64,000 nt of DNA from Bedellia somnulentella (GCA_963576735.1 OY755183.1:17069213-17133212); one strand, 5' to 3'. Counted from the first letter of the stretch, positions 45,142-57,083 are shown. Numbers and translations: made by a program. The notes: a model not told the origin generated them from the sequence alone.

Positions 45142-45515
45142 CAACTGTGATAGCCCAGTGGGTAGAACATTCGGTTATCGTGCAAACGACTAATGTTCAA
45201 ATCCTGGGTCGGGCCTACACCAATTTGTCTTTTCTAAAGACATATGTGTGGTTAATTTATCATGGTTGTTAACGGTGAGGGAAAACATCGTGAGGAAACC
45301 CACATGGCTGAGTTGTACTTAGTCATGTGACAGTGTATTCGTAAAAAACGGTGATAGGCCTGCCCCCTATCACGTGAGTACACTGTCCATGCAAAACGTG
45401 GGTACTCTGAACACCGGGTGATAAAGTCACGTGATGTTCAGAAGTATTAGTACCTCTGCCAACCCCTTCGGGGATATTCGGCGTGAACGTTTATGTTTAT
45501 GTTATGTTATGTATA
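45142..45515 (+). mobile_element. S1a SINE, full length
   Basis: TGTGATAGCCCAGTGGGTAG through the 3' module and a TTATG tail. Confidence 0.92.
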
Positions 45516-45586
45516 TTTGTAAGTTATTAAAAATGTTAGTAATTTTAATTTTGTTTAATTAACAAACATTTTTTAAATATTATATA

Positions 45587-45705
45587 TCTATACTTATAAT
45601 AAATATGTAGAGAGGTCAATTCTGTACATGAAATATATTTTGAAAATAACTATCAGGTGATGATTAGGGATCGATACTGATGCCAAAAATGCAATCAGTA
45701 AAATT

Positions 45706-45746
<41 letters not shown>

Positions 45747-46562
45747 CTGTCTGTCTGTCTGTCTGTCGGTTTGTATGTTCCTTATGGAAACAAAAACTAC
45801 TCGACGGATTTTAAAGAAACTTGGTAGAATTATTCTTCATACTCCTGGGCAGGTTTTTGTATACTTTCCAGCAGAGTAGTGAAGGGGAATTTTGGGAAAC
45901 TTTGGGAAAACGGGGAAAGTTACTCCATTTTTTAAGCTTCCGTCGCGTGTGCAGCCTTAATGGTTAAAGTTACATAGAAATCATGTATGACAGAAATATT
46001 TTACATAAAAGTGTCTAAAAAATATCCTTGAACAGCATATGTCTATCTTTTATGGTTGACTCACAATAACACGTGTAAGTCCTGATAGCTTACCAGTTCG
46101 GAGCATTCTGATTAAATTTGTTTACTCTTACGTTTATAGTTCTCTCATTCATCTCTCATTTTAAAAAGTTTACATTATTACCTTTTCAATAAAAAAATAA
46201 TCATAGAAATCGGTATAGAAACACCAAACTTATACATGAAATAAGCCATCGCGTCCTGTCGTCGCACGTGTATACTGAATCGTGCTATATGGATTATTTT
46301 TTTAGTAATGGTTGCTCGGGCAAAAGATAGCCGTGAGTATATGTATGATGTATGCAAAATTTGTAACTCTGTTTGTTTGTTTGCATGGGATTATTTTCGG
46401 AGATACTGAACCTTTCATTAAAGCGCTTTCACAATCACAAAGCTTCACTATTCAGGAGTGCTATAAGTTGCGCTAAATTTCACAAAGGTTGAGAAGTGAT
46501 TAAAGAAACCTCAGATATTTTTAAAACTACGCTACCCGTGCGAAGCTGGGCCAATCCACTAG
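45587..46562 (+). mobile_element. H: full-length plus-strand Helitron-like copy
   Basis: Reference H copy of 976 bp: 5' TCTATACTTATAATAAA preceded by A; 3' GATCC-like end CCACTAG followed by T. It contains an expanded CTGT microsatellite (45710-45770). Near 46322 it has a foreign piece matching an S2 3' end, and the segment around 46260-46390 is rearranged. No ORF. Confidence 0.85.
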
Positions 46563-46567
46563 TTTTT

Positions 46568-46680
46568 TAAATATTTTTGTTCATAAAAACCCCATGTGGG
46601 GATTATTACTAATAAATAAAGAATAAATAAAGGAAATATTTTTTTAATTATTTTTTTTTAATCCCCGTCTGTGTCGATAT
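46568..46680. mobile_element. S4: tail fragment, partly inverted
   Basis: Minus-oriented tail (CCCCATGTGGGGATTATTAC, AATAAATAAAGGAAA) followed by a plus-like CCCGTCTGTGTCGA scrap. Confidence 0.5.
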
Positions 46681-46813
46681 TTTAATTATAATTGTGTATG
46701 TAAAAAAATGACTGTGTGTGTATTCTTTGGATGACAGTCTAGTACCATAACTTGTTTGCCTTTTATTTTATGTTAATCTAAGATAGTTATCCTATCCTAA
46801 TGAATAAATAAAT

Positions 46814-46920
46814 AGATGGATGTGAACGAAGTTAGAGAGGTTTGCCAGGATCGTACACATTGGCGTTTGATAGTCTCAGCCTACCCCGATGGAAACTAAC
46901 GGCGTGAGTATAAGCTATTT
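46814..46920 (+). mobile_element. R 3' fragment
   Basis: ATGGATGTGAACGAAGTTAG to CCCCGATGGAAACTAACGGC. The tail is truncated to GTATAAG. Confidence 0.8.
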
Positions 46921-47242
46921 TATTTATTTGTCAAAGTATTATATAAGTAGAACAGCTAAACTTCGTTACTAAGTTAAATAATCAAGCAGAATTGAGAAAT
47001 GGTTATTAATTGATGAAAGTAAAATTAATTGGAAACTCGGCACAAGGCAGTTATGTGAGCTGTATAAATTACTAGCTTTTGTCAGCGGTTGCGTCGGACT
47101 TGTGAGGGAAAGCTTTCATATTTTGCTTTGGCTTGTTACGTATATACAAGACTAATGATCTAGCCCGGTTTTAAACATGTTGCAAATGTGAATACCACGA
47201 CGATGTCTGTACATGTTACAAAATCATATATAGCTGTGTAGT

Positions 47243-47350
47243 ACATACATTCATACATATTCGCACGCCGTTAGTTCCCATTGGGGTAGGCAGAGACTAT
47301 CGATCGCCACTTCGTACGATCCTGACAAACCTCTCTAGCTTCGTTTACAT
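47243..47350 (-). mobile_element. R 3' fragment
   Basis: Tail, hairpin and last 25 codons. Cut at GTTTACAT and joined directly to an S2 copy. Confidence 0.85.
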
Positions 47351-47580
47351 TGTGTAGTGTAGGCTTAGAAATAGCACGACTACATTTTTCCCCGTGTGCG
47401 AAAGATGACTTTATGGTATTGGGGACTTTTTATAATGATGCATGGGCGATATACCTAGAGATTTATTTCACTTTCATTCATATATTATTTGCTTCCGCAT
47501 TTTCCTAAAGTGGCAGTAGATTTTTTAATTCTAAGCATCTAGCTATTACATTTTTCGGAGTTATTGGCTTGAACATGTGT
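47350..47580 (+). mobile_element. S2 copy, decayed
   Basis: TGTGTAGTGTAGGCTTAGAA to ATTGGCTTGAACATGTG. Confidence 0.65.
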
Positions 47581-47624
47581 TTTTGTTTATAATTAAGAAA
47601 AGTTTACAATTCATTACTTGCAAA

Positions 47625-47742
47625 AACATACATACATATACTCACGCCATTAGTTCCAATTGAGGTAGGCAGAGACTATCGATCGCCACTTCGTACGATC
47701 CTGACAAACCTCTCTAGCTTCGTTTACATCCATCAATCTTGC
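47625..47742 (-). mobile_element. R 3' fragment
   Basis: ACTCACGCCATTAGTTCC to CATCCATCAATCTT. The hairpin loop reads CAATTGAGG. Confidence 0.85.
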
Positions 47743-47994
47743 AAAAAATGCCGAGAAATCTTTGCTTGCCAAACTCGAACTAGTGTTCGTTGGATTTCTT
47801 CCCTAGGTAAAGGTAATGAATAAGTTATATTTTTATCGCACGGGGTGTTTTTATAGAAGTAGATTAAAATGAGTACAGCAATTCGGAAAAAATAGAAACA
47901 AAAATACCTTAAAATTAAAAACACGATTCTTCAAGCAATAATTTCTGAAAAACAAAACCAACACACAGAGTTTTAAAGCAAAGAGGCCGCATAC

Positions 47995-48154
47995 CTTTAT
48001 TTCGTGCGCTACGTCTGTGGAGGTTAAAACAAGATGTCCGATATTACAAGCACGTAGTTTATGGACTTCGGCTGGAAAGGTTCCAGAGCGGTTGCAACTC
48101 TTCCAAGATAACGCCGACTTACGTAAGACACTCGCTTTACTTGTGAATTGTGGC
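47995..48154 (-). CDS. candidate internal exon, family unknown
   Basis: Acceptor TTATTTCATAG lies above 48154 and donor GTATGC below 47995 (preceded by AAG). The 160-nt exon has one leading base and 53 codons, ending on a codon boundary. The product contains SWKSCNRSGTFPAEVHKLRA and CNIGHLVLTSTDVAHEIK. It is non-repetitive and without stops, but no domain is recognised. An ATG lies in frame just upstream (48172), so it could also be part of a first exon. Its end phase does not match the start of the 26766 exon, so direct joining is excluded. Confidence 0.4.
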
Positions 48155-48634
48155 CTATGAAATAACATTATGATACGGCACGGAACGTATTGTGTGGCTT
48201 GTTTATTTGTATGTATCTCACATACAAACAAACTTGAACTATTAAAATGAGACTTAGTTCTTTGACAAAATTGCAAATAGTATGTTTTTTTAATGAGGTC
48301 TTCCAGGTTACCGGTTTTTATACTGTACCCCGTGCTAGTCCGTTTTTAAGCTAAAAATGAAATGAAATTTACAAAATTCTATTATTATCCCCAAAACTGA
48401 CCTTTCGATATTTTTGCTACCCGATAGATACTAAGGAACCGCATATGTCGCATTTATTTCATGAGGGAACTTATTAGACTTATAATGTTTCCAATACATA
48501 AATTATACGTTTATTTGTCTCTTCTGTAATCAATGTAAATATGATTCGGCTCCGCATATTATTTTAGCTTTATCAATAGTTTTAAATTGAAAATAACTAA
48601 TAATAGTCCATACTCTTGAAATATATATTTAACA

Positions 48635-49528
48635 CTAGTGGATCGGCCCAGCTCCGCACGGGTAGCGTTGTTTTTTAAATATCTGAGGTTTCTTTCTTCG
48701 CAAGCGCAATGTTTTCAATTTATTAAATTTATAGCACTCCCTGAACAGTGTAGTTTGGTGATTTTGAATGCGCTTTTATGAACGGTTCAGTATTTCCGTT
48801 TATTAGCCAATTTTTGAATAAAACGCTGTGAAGTAGGATGCAATTACTGGCGCCATCTAGTATGTGATATGTAAATTAGTAACGATTTGGTTTTGGTCAC
48901 GGGCGCGATGGCTTATTTCATGTCTAATTTCGGTGTTTCTCTACCGATTTCTATAATTCTTTTTTTATTGAATAGGTAATAATGTAACCATTTTTAAATG
49001 AGGAATAAATGAGAGCATTATAAACATAAGAGTAAACAAATATAATCAGAATGCTCCGAACTGCTAAGCTGTCAGGAGTTACACGTGTTATTGTGAGTCA
49101 ACCATAAAAGATAAACATATACTGTTGCGGGTTTTTTTAGATAATTTTATGTAGCATATTTCCGTCATACATGATTTCTATGTAAGTTTAACCATTAAGG
49201 CTGCACACGCGACGGAAGCTTAAAAAATGGAGTAACTTCTCCTGTTAACCCAAAATTTTCCAAACTTCCCCTTCACTACTCTGCTGAAAAGTATACTATA
49301 ACCTGCCTAGGAGTATGAAGAATAATTGTGCCAAGTTTCGTTAAAATCCGTCGCGTAGTTTTTGTTTCCATAAGGAACATACAAACCGACAGACAGACAG
49401 ACAGACAAACATTTTAATGATTGCATTTTTGGCATCAGTATCGATCACTAATCACCCCCTGATAGTTATTTTGTAAATATATTTCATGTATAGAATTGAC
49501 CTCCCTACAGATTTATTGTAAGTATAGA
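48635..49528 (-). mobile_element. H: non-autonomous Helitron-like element
   Basis: CTAG at 48635-48638 and the TCTATACTTACAATAAA 5' end at 49528, with A/T flanks. It is slightly shorter than other copies because about 60 bp is missing near 48832. Confidence 0.85.
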
Positions 49529-49584
49529 TAATTAAAGATGTCGTTCAGTGTTAATAAATAAAATGACACAGATACTTAAATAAA

Positions 49585-49958
49585 GCGACATGATAGTCCA
49601 GTGGGTAGTACACCCGCCCGAAAAACAGAAGGGCGTGAGTTCCAATCCTGGGACGGGCCTACACCAATTTGTCTTTTCTAAAGTCATAAGTGTGGTTAAT
49701 TTATCATGGTTGCTAACGGTGAGGGAAAACATCGTGAGGAACCCCACATGGTTGAGTTGTACTTAGTCATGTGACAGTGTATTCGTACAAAACGGCGATA
49801 GGCCTGCCCCCTATCACGTGAGTACACTGTCTAAGCAAAACGTGGGTACCTTCTCTGGAAACTAGATGGCGCTTGCCATGTGAGTTCAGGAGTATTGGTA
49901 CCTCTGCCAACCCCTTCGGGGATAAACGGCGTGAACGTTTATGTTATGTTATGTTATA
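49585..49958 (+). mobile_element. S1b SINE, full length
   Basis: The head differs from S1a in the anticodon region (CACCCGCCCGAAAAACAGAA, GGGCGTGAG). The body carries ACTAGATGGCGCTTGCCATG. Best S1b reference. Confidence 0.92.
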
Positions 49959-49959
49959 C

Positions 49960-51580
49960 TTAAATAAACTGTCATTTAAATGTTAATAAAAAGTTAAAGT
50001 ATGCCTTTGCATTAAAGAAATTTTTACTTGAGATATATTCATACAACGTAATTTCTAATATATGCATCGTAAATGTTGCTGTATTCAACATAAAATGTTG
50101 TGATACATTTACCTTATAAAGTATGACTTAGTTCTTAGGCTTTATCCTCGGGTGCTAAAGTCTAGAATGGCCTATCAAGATATTATCGCATACGACGTTT
50201 TAGTGAACTTCATCACGTTTCCTAGTAATGTATGTAATGTTCGAGTCTGCACGTTTCAGCTTTGAAAATAGCCGAATTAGTACGTGCGGGGACAATAAAC
50301 GATTCTATTAAGGTGAGCTAAAGCTTCAATTCTTCTGATTAAAACAAGAAATTTAAATGACGTCTGAAAATATCTGTACAAAGTTAGCTTTCTAAATATT
50401 CTAGTAATGTTTATAGAAAACTTGCAAATATTGCATTATTTTATTGAGTCTTCGGCGAATAACAATTGCCGAATCAAATAACCAACCTCTCCAGTGTGTC
50501 TGCATTCTCAAATATTGTCACACAATGCCCCTTTATTCTCTATTTATTTTCTTTCGTCCTCTCTATTTGTAGACACATATAAAATATATACACTTAATAT
50601 TCCTTTGTCTATCTTTATTCCTTTTGTTCCTTCTATAAGTCTCATGGTGTACGATTTAGAGCCCTCTAAATTTAGTAGAGACGTAAGTTATCTTAGATTC
50701 ATATGTCTAATAGTAGCCGTTGATAAACTACAAGATGCCTCATGCATGATTTCCAATCCGAAGAAATATCCTATGTATATTTTTCTAAGTCTCGACTGAC
50801 TGAAGTTTCTAAGACTCGAGGTAATATAAAATTATTTTATAAGACGACTGTCCACAGCAAATTACTATTGAGACATAAGAGACTTATCCTTCTAAATATT
50901 CTTCTCATAGCAATGGGTGGTAAGGTCAAGATGGTCAATTAAATGATCCTCAAGAAATTGTAGTAAAAAGACACTAGGTAGGATCCTCGTCTAAGCTTAC
51001 ATCAAAATTCCATTCTAAATTTAAGTTTATCCTTTTTTGGTATAACATTGAAATATATTAGAATTGACAACCGACTTCCGTGTGGGATAAAAGCATGAGA
51101 GTGTAACCCTAATTACGAAACCACAATTATTCCGTGAAGTTCTCTCCCTGAGTATGAAATGTAAAGCAAAATTAGTCGGAATTGCGAGGTAGATTACGGA
51201 ATGTCATAAAAACTTTGATAAAATGGTAGAGTACTGTTTTTACATAGGTGATACTTTTTGGTACTACATTATATATTCGAAATAGATACTTTTTTATGTT
51301 TAGGAAAAGCTTATATCCAGCAGTATAATAAAGTTGAATGACGATGATACGCATAAGAAAACGTAGTTAACAGTTTTTCAGACCATTTTGCCTGCAAAAA
51401 TAGACCAAAATGGCTTGAATTAAGCACATACCTAATATTATTCATACCAATAAACGAGCAACTCCACGTATTTGTTTTTGTACTCAACACCTTTTCCGAT
51501 GACTAGAAAATGGAATTGAGAAATAACAGTTAATTTATTACACAAATGCGTTATGAAAAACAATAAGTCACATAATTTAA
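49960..51580. other. unassigned intronic DNA
   Basis: 1.6 kb, the longest repeat-poor part of the middle. The ORFs at 50494-50942 lack coding character or splice context. Confidence 0.5.
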
Positions 51581-51584
51581 ATCT

Positions 51585-51640
51585 TTTTGTTCATGAAAAC
51601 CTCATGTGGGGATTATTACTGATAAATAAAGATACTAAAT
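51585..51640 (-). mobile_element. S4: tail fragment, target of an R insertion
   Basis: CATGAAAACCTCATGTGGGG then ATTATTACTGATAAATAAAG. It ends in AGATACTAAAT, which is duplicated at 52056-52066 around the R copy. Confidence 0.65.
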
Positions 51641-52055
51641 ACATACATACATACATACATATACTCACGCCATTAATTCCCATTGGGGTAGGCAGAGACT
51701 ATCGATTGCCACTTCGTACGATCCTGACAAACCTCTGTAGCTTCGTTTACATCCATCAATCTTTTCATACATGCTCTTTTATTCTTCATACTTCGGACGC
51801 CAGCCTTTTTGAGCACACTCTCAATTTGGTCCAAGTGTGTTCTCCGTGGTCGTCCTCTACTAACATTACCATCCACACTAGCTCTATAGATCCCTTTTAC
51901 CAATTTTTTATCATCCATCCTCTCTATGTGCCCAAACCATCTCAACATTCCTTTTTCTATCTTTCTTACAATATCATCTTTCACACCACACTTTTCACGA
52001 ATAACGTTATTTCTCACTCGGTCACACAATCTAACATTACATACATACATACATT
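51641..52055 (-). mobile_element. R 3' fragment inserted in S4
   Basis: Target duplication AGATACTAAAT on both sides. Open frame CNVRLCDRVRNNVIREKCG to SAYPNGN. Unusually, its truncated 5' junction also carries CATA repeats like the 3' tail. Confidence 0.92.
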
Positions 52056-52132
52056 AGATACTAAATAAATATGTAAATATACGGATAAACGTGTAAAAGA
52101 AATAAAGGATAGAAGAATTTTGCGCTGGCAGC

Positions 52133-52250
52133 CATTGACACGGTAGCTCAATTGGCAGAGCGAAGAGGGCGTATGCCCGAGGTCGCAGGTTCGATTCCCG
52201 CCTGTGTTGAAATTTTTCTTTCCTTTATTTATTATTTATATATCACAATA
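52133..52250 (+). mobile_element. S4: tRNA-like SINE head and tail
   Basis: ACACGG pairs with CTGTGT as an acceptor-like stem. TAGCTCAATTGGCAGAG is a good A box/D arm, and GGTTCGATTCCCGC a good B box/T arm. The anticodon arm closes to a 4-nt loop (GGGC GTAT GCCC), so it is not a functional tRNA. The tail TTTCTTTCCTTTATTTATT follows. Confidence 0.75.
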
Positions 52251-52978
52251 AGTCAGAGTTGCTTAGCGTCCCAAGTTCAGTGCAATAAAAGTCACTTTAT
52301 GAGCAAGTATGTTGAAGAATGTCTTCATAAGACAATGTTTATACTCGTTTTATAAGAAATACCCAAAAGTAATATCTTATGAAGTGGATTTTAACATCAG
52401 AAAAATATAACAAAACATATCCAACAAGGCAAATAAGATATTATGAACGTAACACAATACCTAAGAAGCACTTTGGAGCGAAGCCAAAAAAGCATATCGC
52501 AAAAATGCACTGACAATTTAAAATAAGCTAAAAAGCGCCCATTTATTTGGCTCAAACAAAAGCAAATGAGATACATGGAATTAGGTTACACTCTGTTAGC
52601 ATTATGCAGCGCTAAAAACTACCCACATACCAAGACCGCTGTTGAAATTATGCCGCTATTGTGTTATAAAGCTCTTTTAACAACTAGTTCCTCGCTCCCA
52701 CAATGAATCGTAAACAGTAAGCTCCGTGTATTCAGAGATGATATTAAATTTTGTATATTTCGTATCATTTAAACTGGTGATACAACCTGGGTTTGCTTGG
52801 CTGTTTTTGTCTTTGAGATTAAACTAGTGCTTAATAATGTTAATAGAGATGTCATATCTCAATGTTCGTTCTTTTCTTAACCCAATCTTTGTTTTGCAAT
52901 CTCACTAACATACGCACATCGTAAATCCTAGAATTCAATTTCGTAGCCATCAGCTAGTTTTGCAACTATGTAGGGAAG
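52251..52978. other. unassigned DNA
   Basis: AT-rich, no repeat recognised. 48155-48634 and 46921-47240 are the same. Confidence 0.4.
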
Positions 52979-53153
52979 ACATACAAACATATACTTATGG
53001 CCATAAAGCCCAAAACAACTAAAACTAGGAACTCCTCGGCAATATTTGGAATTGATGGGGGACAATATATTGTATAAATGAAGTATCGTTCGTCGCGGAT
53101 CTCCAACCGCATCGCCCAAAAACCAGTTTAAAAAGTCCCATACCCTAAGTCGT
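52979..53153 (-). mobile_element. S2 copy, diverged
   Basis: CCAACCGCATCGCCCAAAAA; ends at AAGTCG beside the minisatellite. Confidence 0.7.
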
Positions 53154-53199
53154 AGCCGCAGTGAGGAAAAGATAGAAAAATAATTGAGAAAAAACTGAA

Positions 53200-53468
53200 A
53201 TCACGAGATAATGTACGGTGATCACGAGATAACGTACGGTGATCACGAGATAACGTACGGTGATCACGAGATAACGTACGGTGATCACGAGATAACGTAC
53301 GGTGATCACGAGATAACGTACGGTGATCACGAGATAACGTACGGTGATCACGAGATAACGTACGGTGATCACGTGATAACGTACGGTGATCACGAGATAA
53401 CGTACGGTGATCACGAGATAACGTACGGTGATCACGAGATAACGTACGGTGATCACGAGAATCAAAGA
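53200..53468. repeat. 21-bp minisatellite, about 12.4 units
   Basis: The unit is ATCACGAGATAACGTACGGT plus G. The first unit has ATGTACGG, and one internal unit reads CACGTGATAA; the rest look identical. Each unit holds palindromes GTGATCAC and CGTACG. Since 21 is divisible by 3, open frames run through on both strands; these are artefacts. Confidence 0.95.
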
Positions 53469-53753
53469 TACAGAAGCTTTGAATCTAGGTTATTGCACTT
53501 TATTATTTATTTATTTATTTAATTGAAGAACATAAAACAGAATACAATCAATATTACACAAACATAATAATATGAACATAGAAAATAGGGCTGGATCATA
53601 TTCCTCGGTATATGTCCCTAGCATACACACAATATAATTATGATTATTTTGGAAAATTTTACACAATTAATATTATCCTTAAGTGGAAAACAGAAAAATG
53701 ATTATAATACATTTACTAGTTAATATAGAATTAAATTATTACTATGTTATTCT

Positions 53754-53935
53754 TTGTTAGTAGAGGTAGAGATACCTCGAACAAAACATTTGAACCAAAT
53801 AGCGAGTGTTACAAAAAACTAATAACAAAAAGGAAGGTATCGGAAGCTAGAGTTTTTGTCAGGATGGTAAAAAGTGGCGATCGATTGTCTCCGCCTACCC
53901 TGATGGGAACTCACGGCGTGAGAATTTGTCTATAT
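53754..53935 (+). mobile_element. R 3' fragment, diverged
   Basis: GTTAGTAGAGGTAGAGATAC to CCTGATGGGAACTCACGGC. An internal deletion removes the KNKRACMKRL region. Confidence 0.75.
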
Positions 53936-54933
53936 GTTTGTTATTGTAACGTAGTTCGATCCATAAAATACATTAAACAAGCTTGCAAGTCACTCCTGCG
54001 TTTTCAGATTATGTCAATTTCGTAATGCCTTGGTTCGTTTTAATATTCTCTTATAAACACGTCAAGCTAAAAGTCCCTTCGCTTCGGATGCCTGCGTTTG
54101 GTATAGTATACTCTACATTTATTTCCTAGCGTGGGTATCCTGACGCTGAATATTACAATTTACTCAATTTAAATCATTTGAGGCTTCAAATTTAATTTAT
54201 CTCTTCTCTTTGTCGCGAAAAATGACAACCGTTGAACGCGCTGACCTACCAAACGGTTTAACCTATTGCAATGGAATTTCGCACACTGATCAATCACACT
54301 CTGTTGATGGTTAAAGGCAAATTGAAATTGGACATGACCTCGAGCAATAAACACCATTAAATTAAATTGATTGAACTTCTTGCTTAGGTCCATTTTTTGG
54401 CATCGTGAAGCCTTCATGCCTCCATAGTATACATGTATATTCAATGGTCACATGAAGTTTTATTTTTCAAATTTGGGGCGTCTATCTAAATATATTCTTA
54501 AAGACTGTCATATATTAAATATCCTGCATCTAGTAAATATATAATCAAGCGAACTATGTCTGTATGTCAAACATCAGCGCAATGTCTATCGGAACCGTTG
54601 CAATCGGAAGATAGCCAAAGGGGGTAATGCATAAAAATTGACTGAAAACCCATGCCGTTAACTGACAAAACGACACAGAGACCCCAACAGTTTATTGTTG
54701 TTTAAAAAAATATATTATAAGGCACTTGGTTGTTTTATGTGAAGTTATAATTATTTATGAAACGTTTTGTTAAATTAGTTAATTTCCAACTTAATTAAAA
54801 TCTTAAATAAATAAGTTTTCAACAAGTTTTAATACTGTTATACAAAATAATCATTAAAAAAACTCAAGTAATATTCCGTGATTATTAAAATACGTTACAT
54901 ATTTCACTGTGCGTCATGTAAAATACCAATCAC
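53936..54933. other. unassigned DNA
   Basis: One minus ORF (54169-54444, 91 codons) looks moderately protein-like, but has no splice sites or motif I can defend. Confidence 0.4.
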
Positions 54934-55191
54934 ATACATAAATACATGCATATTATACTCACGGCTAAAAATCCCTCAACGGGGTAGCCAGAGCTTTGGG
55001 ATGAGAAATTCCTCAGCCACTTCTGGAAGTTGAGAGGGGAAAAGATGGTAATAATAAATAATTGTTGGTGAAAAGTCTCCAACCACATCGCCCAAAAATT
55101 ACTTCAAAAGCCCCTATACCCTTAGTCGCCTTTTACGATCACCCACGGGTAGAAATGGGGTAGTATTATTCTAAGCCGACACTACACGGCT
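54934..55191 (-). mobile_element. S2 copy
   Basis: Full length, GATCACCCACGGGTAG subtype like 42122. Confidence 0.88.
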
Positions 55192-56839
55192 AAAAAATAC
55201 CAAGTAGTTACGAAAAAATCCTTCCTTATTTTCTATTGGAAGCAAGCCCACAAAATAAATCTTCCTAAAATATTTAAATTGCCCCGATCTTTATTTCTAC
55301 ATTTCACACATTACAAAAACGCTCAGAGATATGAAACCTCTTCTGATATTTGCTACTGCACAGTTTGGCACAACGCCAGAACATCGGTTGGGCGGCGCTG
55401 AATACAGCATGGCTGTACCATTGTCAGGCTTTGTTGCGTTCGCGAAACACTATCTTTAATGGATTCCCAACTAAAATTTTCATTAACCGCACCAATTTTA
55501 CAGTTCATTACAAAGAGGTTAATTACTGAAAGTATGAATTGTTTTTTATACTGTATGCTCTTCCAAATTTTGTCGGCTTTTGTTTTTGTAATATACAATT
55601 TAATTATAAAGTTATAATTTACTGTTTTGTTAATTGTTCTTTATTTTATCAGAAATTGTTTCTTAAATAATATTGTTGAAATAAGCGCATAATGCGCAGT
55701 TCAAGTTAGCCCCAAACTTTTTATTACATTATATAATATGTATCACGATATAGTATATATATATATACATAGACATGATAGTCCAATGGGTAGAATACCC
55801 GCCCGAAAACAGAAGGGCGTGAGTTCTAATCCTGGGTCGGGCCTACACCAATTCGTCTTTTTTTAATTTGTTGTTAACGGTGAGGGAAAACATCGTGAGG
55901 AAACCCACATAGCTAAGTTGCACTTAGTCATGTGACAGTGTATTCGTACAAAACGGCGATAGGCCTGCCCCCTATCACGTATCCAAGCAAAACGTGGGTA
56001 CCTTCTCTGGACACTAGATGGCGCTGCCATGTGAGTTCAGATGTATTGGTACCTCTGCCAACCCCTTCGGGGATAACCAGCGTGAACGTTTATGTTATGT
56101 TATGTATATATAGATGTGTGTCCTATATTATGAACTTTGCGAGTTCATAATACTGATTCTCAGTCAGTGCTGGTGCTCCAGCTCAAGCTCAGGAGATGAT
56201 GTAAAATGTGCCCTTGCTAGGAAAGGAATGGTCAAATAAAGATTATGATCTACGTCCAAATGACAGAGCTCTAAGAAAAGGTATTGTCATACATAACAAT
56301 GATGATATATATATAAATGACAGTTTATCTCAGATGACCTTTACATAGTTTATAATCGTTTTAAAAATAACTAAAAGTAACGAAATACAAACGTTATCTA
56401 TAATCTATACTATATATATCAGTAATTAACAATTAAGACAATTAGATATTCCTTCTGCAAAACATAATTTGTCCCAACAACAACTGACTCATCACGTCAA
56501 GCCCCAACAAGTTAAGCCTTAATCCATTTAAAATTATGAACGACATTAATTACACGACGCGGGAAAAACAGGACCCAGAGAACTACAACATTAATCAAAT
56601 CTCACACAAGCTACAATAAATTGCCGTTGATTAAATTATAGTTGAAAACTACGAGATTCTGCCATTTGTTATTTAGTTACACTTAGGCAAATACTCGTAG
56701 ATAGCTAAAAGCTTATCACGACTAAGTAAATGTTTGTAATAAATCAATGTCGTGTGCTTATGTAGGCTAAGAATTTTCATTCCCTTTGTTTTCTTAACAG
56801 GCAACTTAAGAATGGAAAGTAAACATTAACGAGACTATG
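55192..56839. other. unassigned DNA around an S1b copy
   Basis: A minus ORF at 55353-55598 is noted but unsupported. 56104-56839 shows nothing. Confidence 0.4.
55770..56103 (+). mobile_element. S1b SINE, near full length
   Basis: ACATGATAGTCCAATGGGTA, with a small deletion before TTGTTAACGGTGAGGG. Confidence 0.9.
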
Positions 56840-57083
56840 TCATACATACATACATACATATACTCACGGCTGTAATTCCCTAGAAGGGGTAGCCAGAGCT
56901 AAGGAATTATGAATTCCTCAGCCATTTTTGGAAGTTGCGTGGGGAAAAGATGGTGAAATAAAGGTGATGGGTCTCCAACCGCATCGCCCAAAAATCCCTT
57001 AAAAGCTCCAACACCGTTAGTCGCCTCTTACGATCACCCACGGGTAGAAATGGGGTAGTGTTATTCTAAGCCGACACTACATG
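56840..57083 (-). mobile_element. S2 copy
   Basis: Full length apart from loss of a TTTTTGG stretch in the body. Confidence 0.9.

Noticed and set aside
50494..50942. Overlapping plus ORFs as a small gene
   Set aside because: Low-complexity hydrophobic and basic translations in AT-rich DNA, no splice sites.
52133..52210. Functional tRNA gene
   Set aside because: D and T arms look good, but the anticodon arm closes to a 4-nt loop and a SINE tail follows. The head recurs inverted at 61955.
53145..53522. ORFs on both strands with seven-residue repeats
   Set aside because: They arise from the 21-bp minisatellite, whose unit length is a multiple of three.
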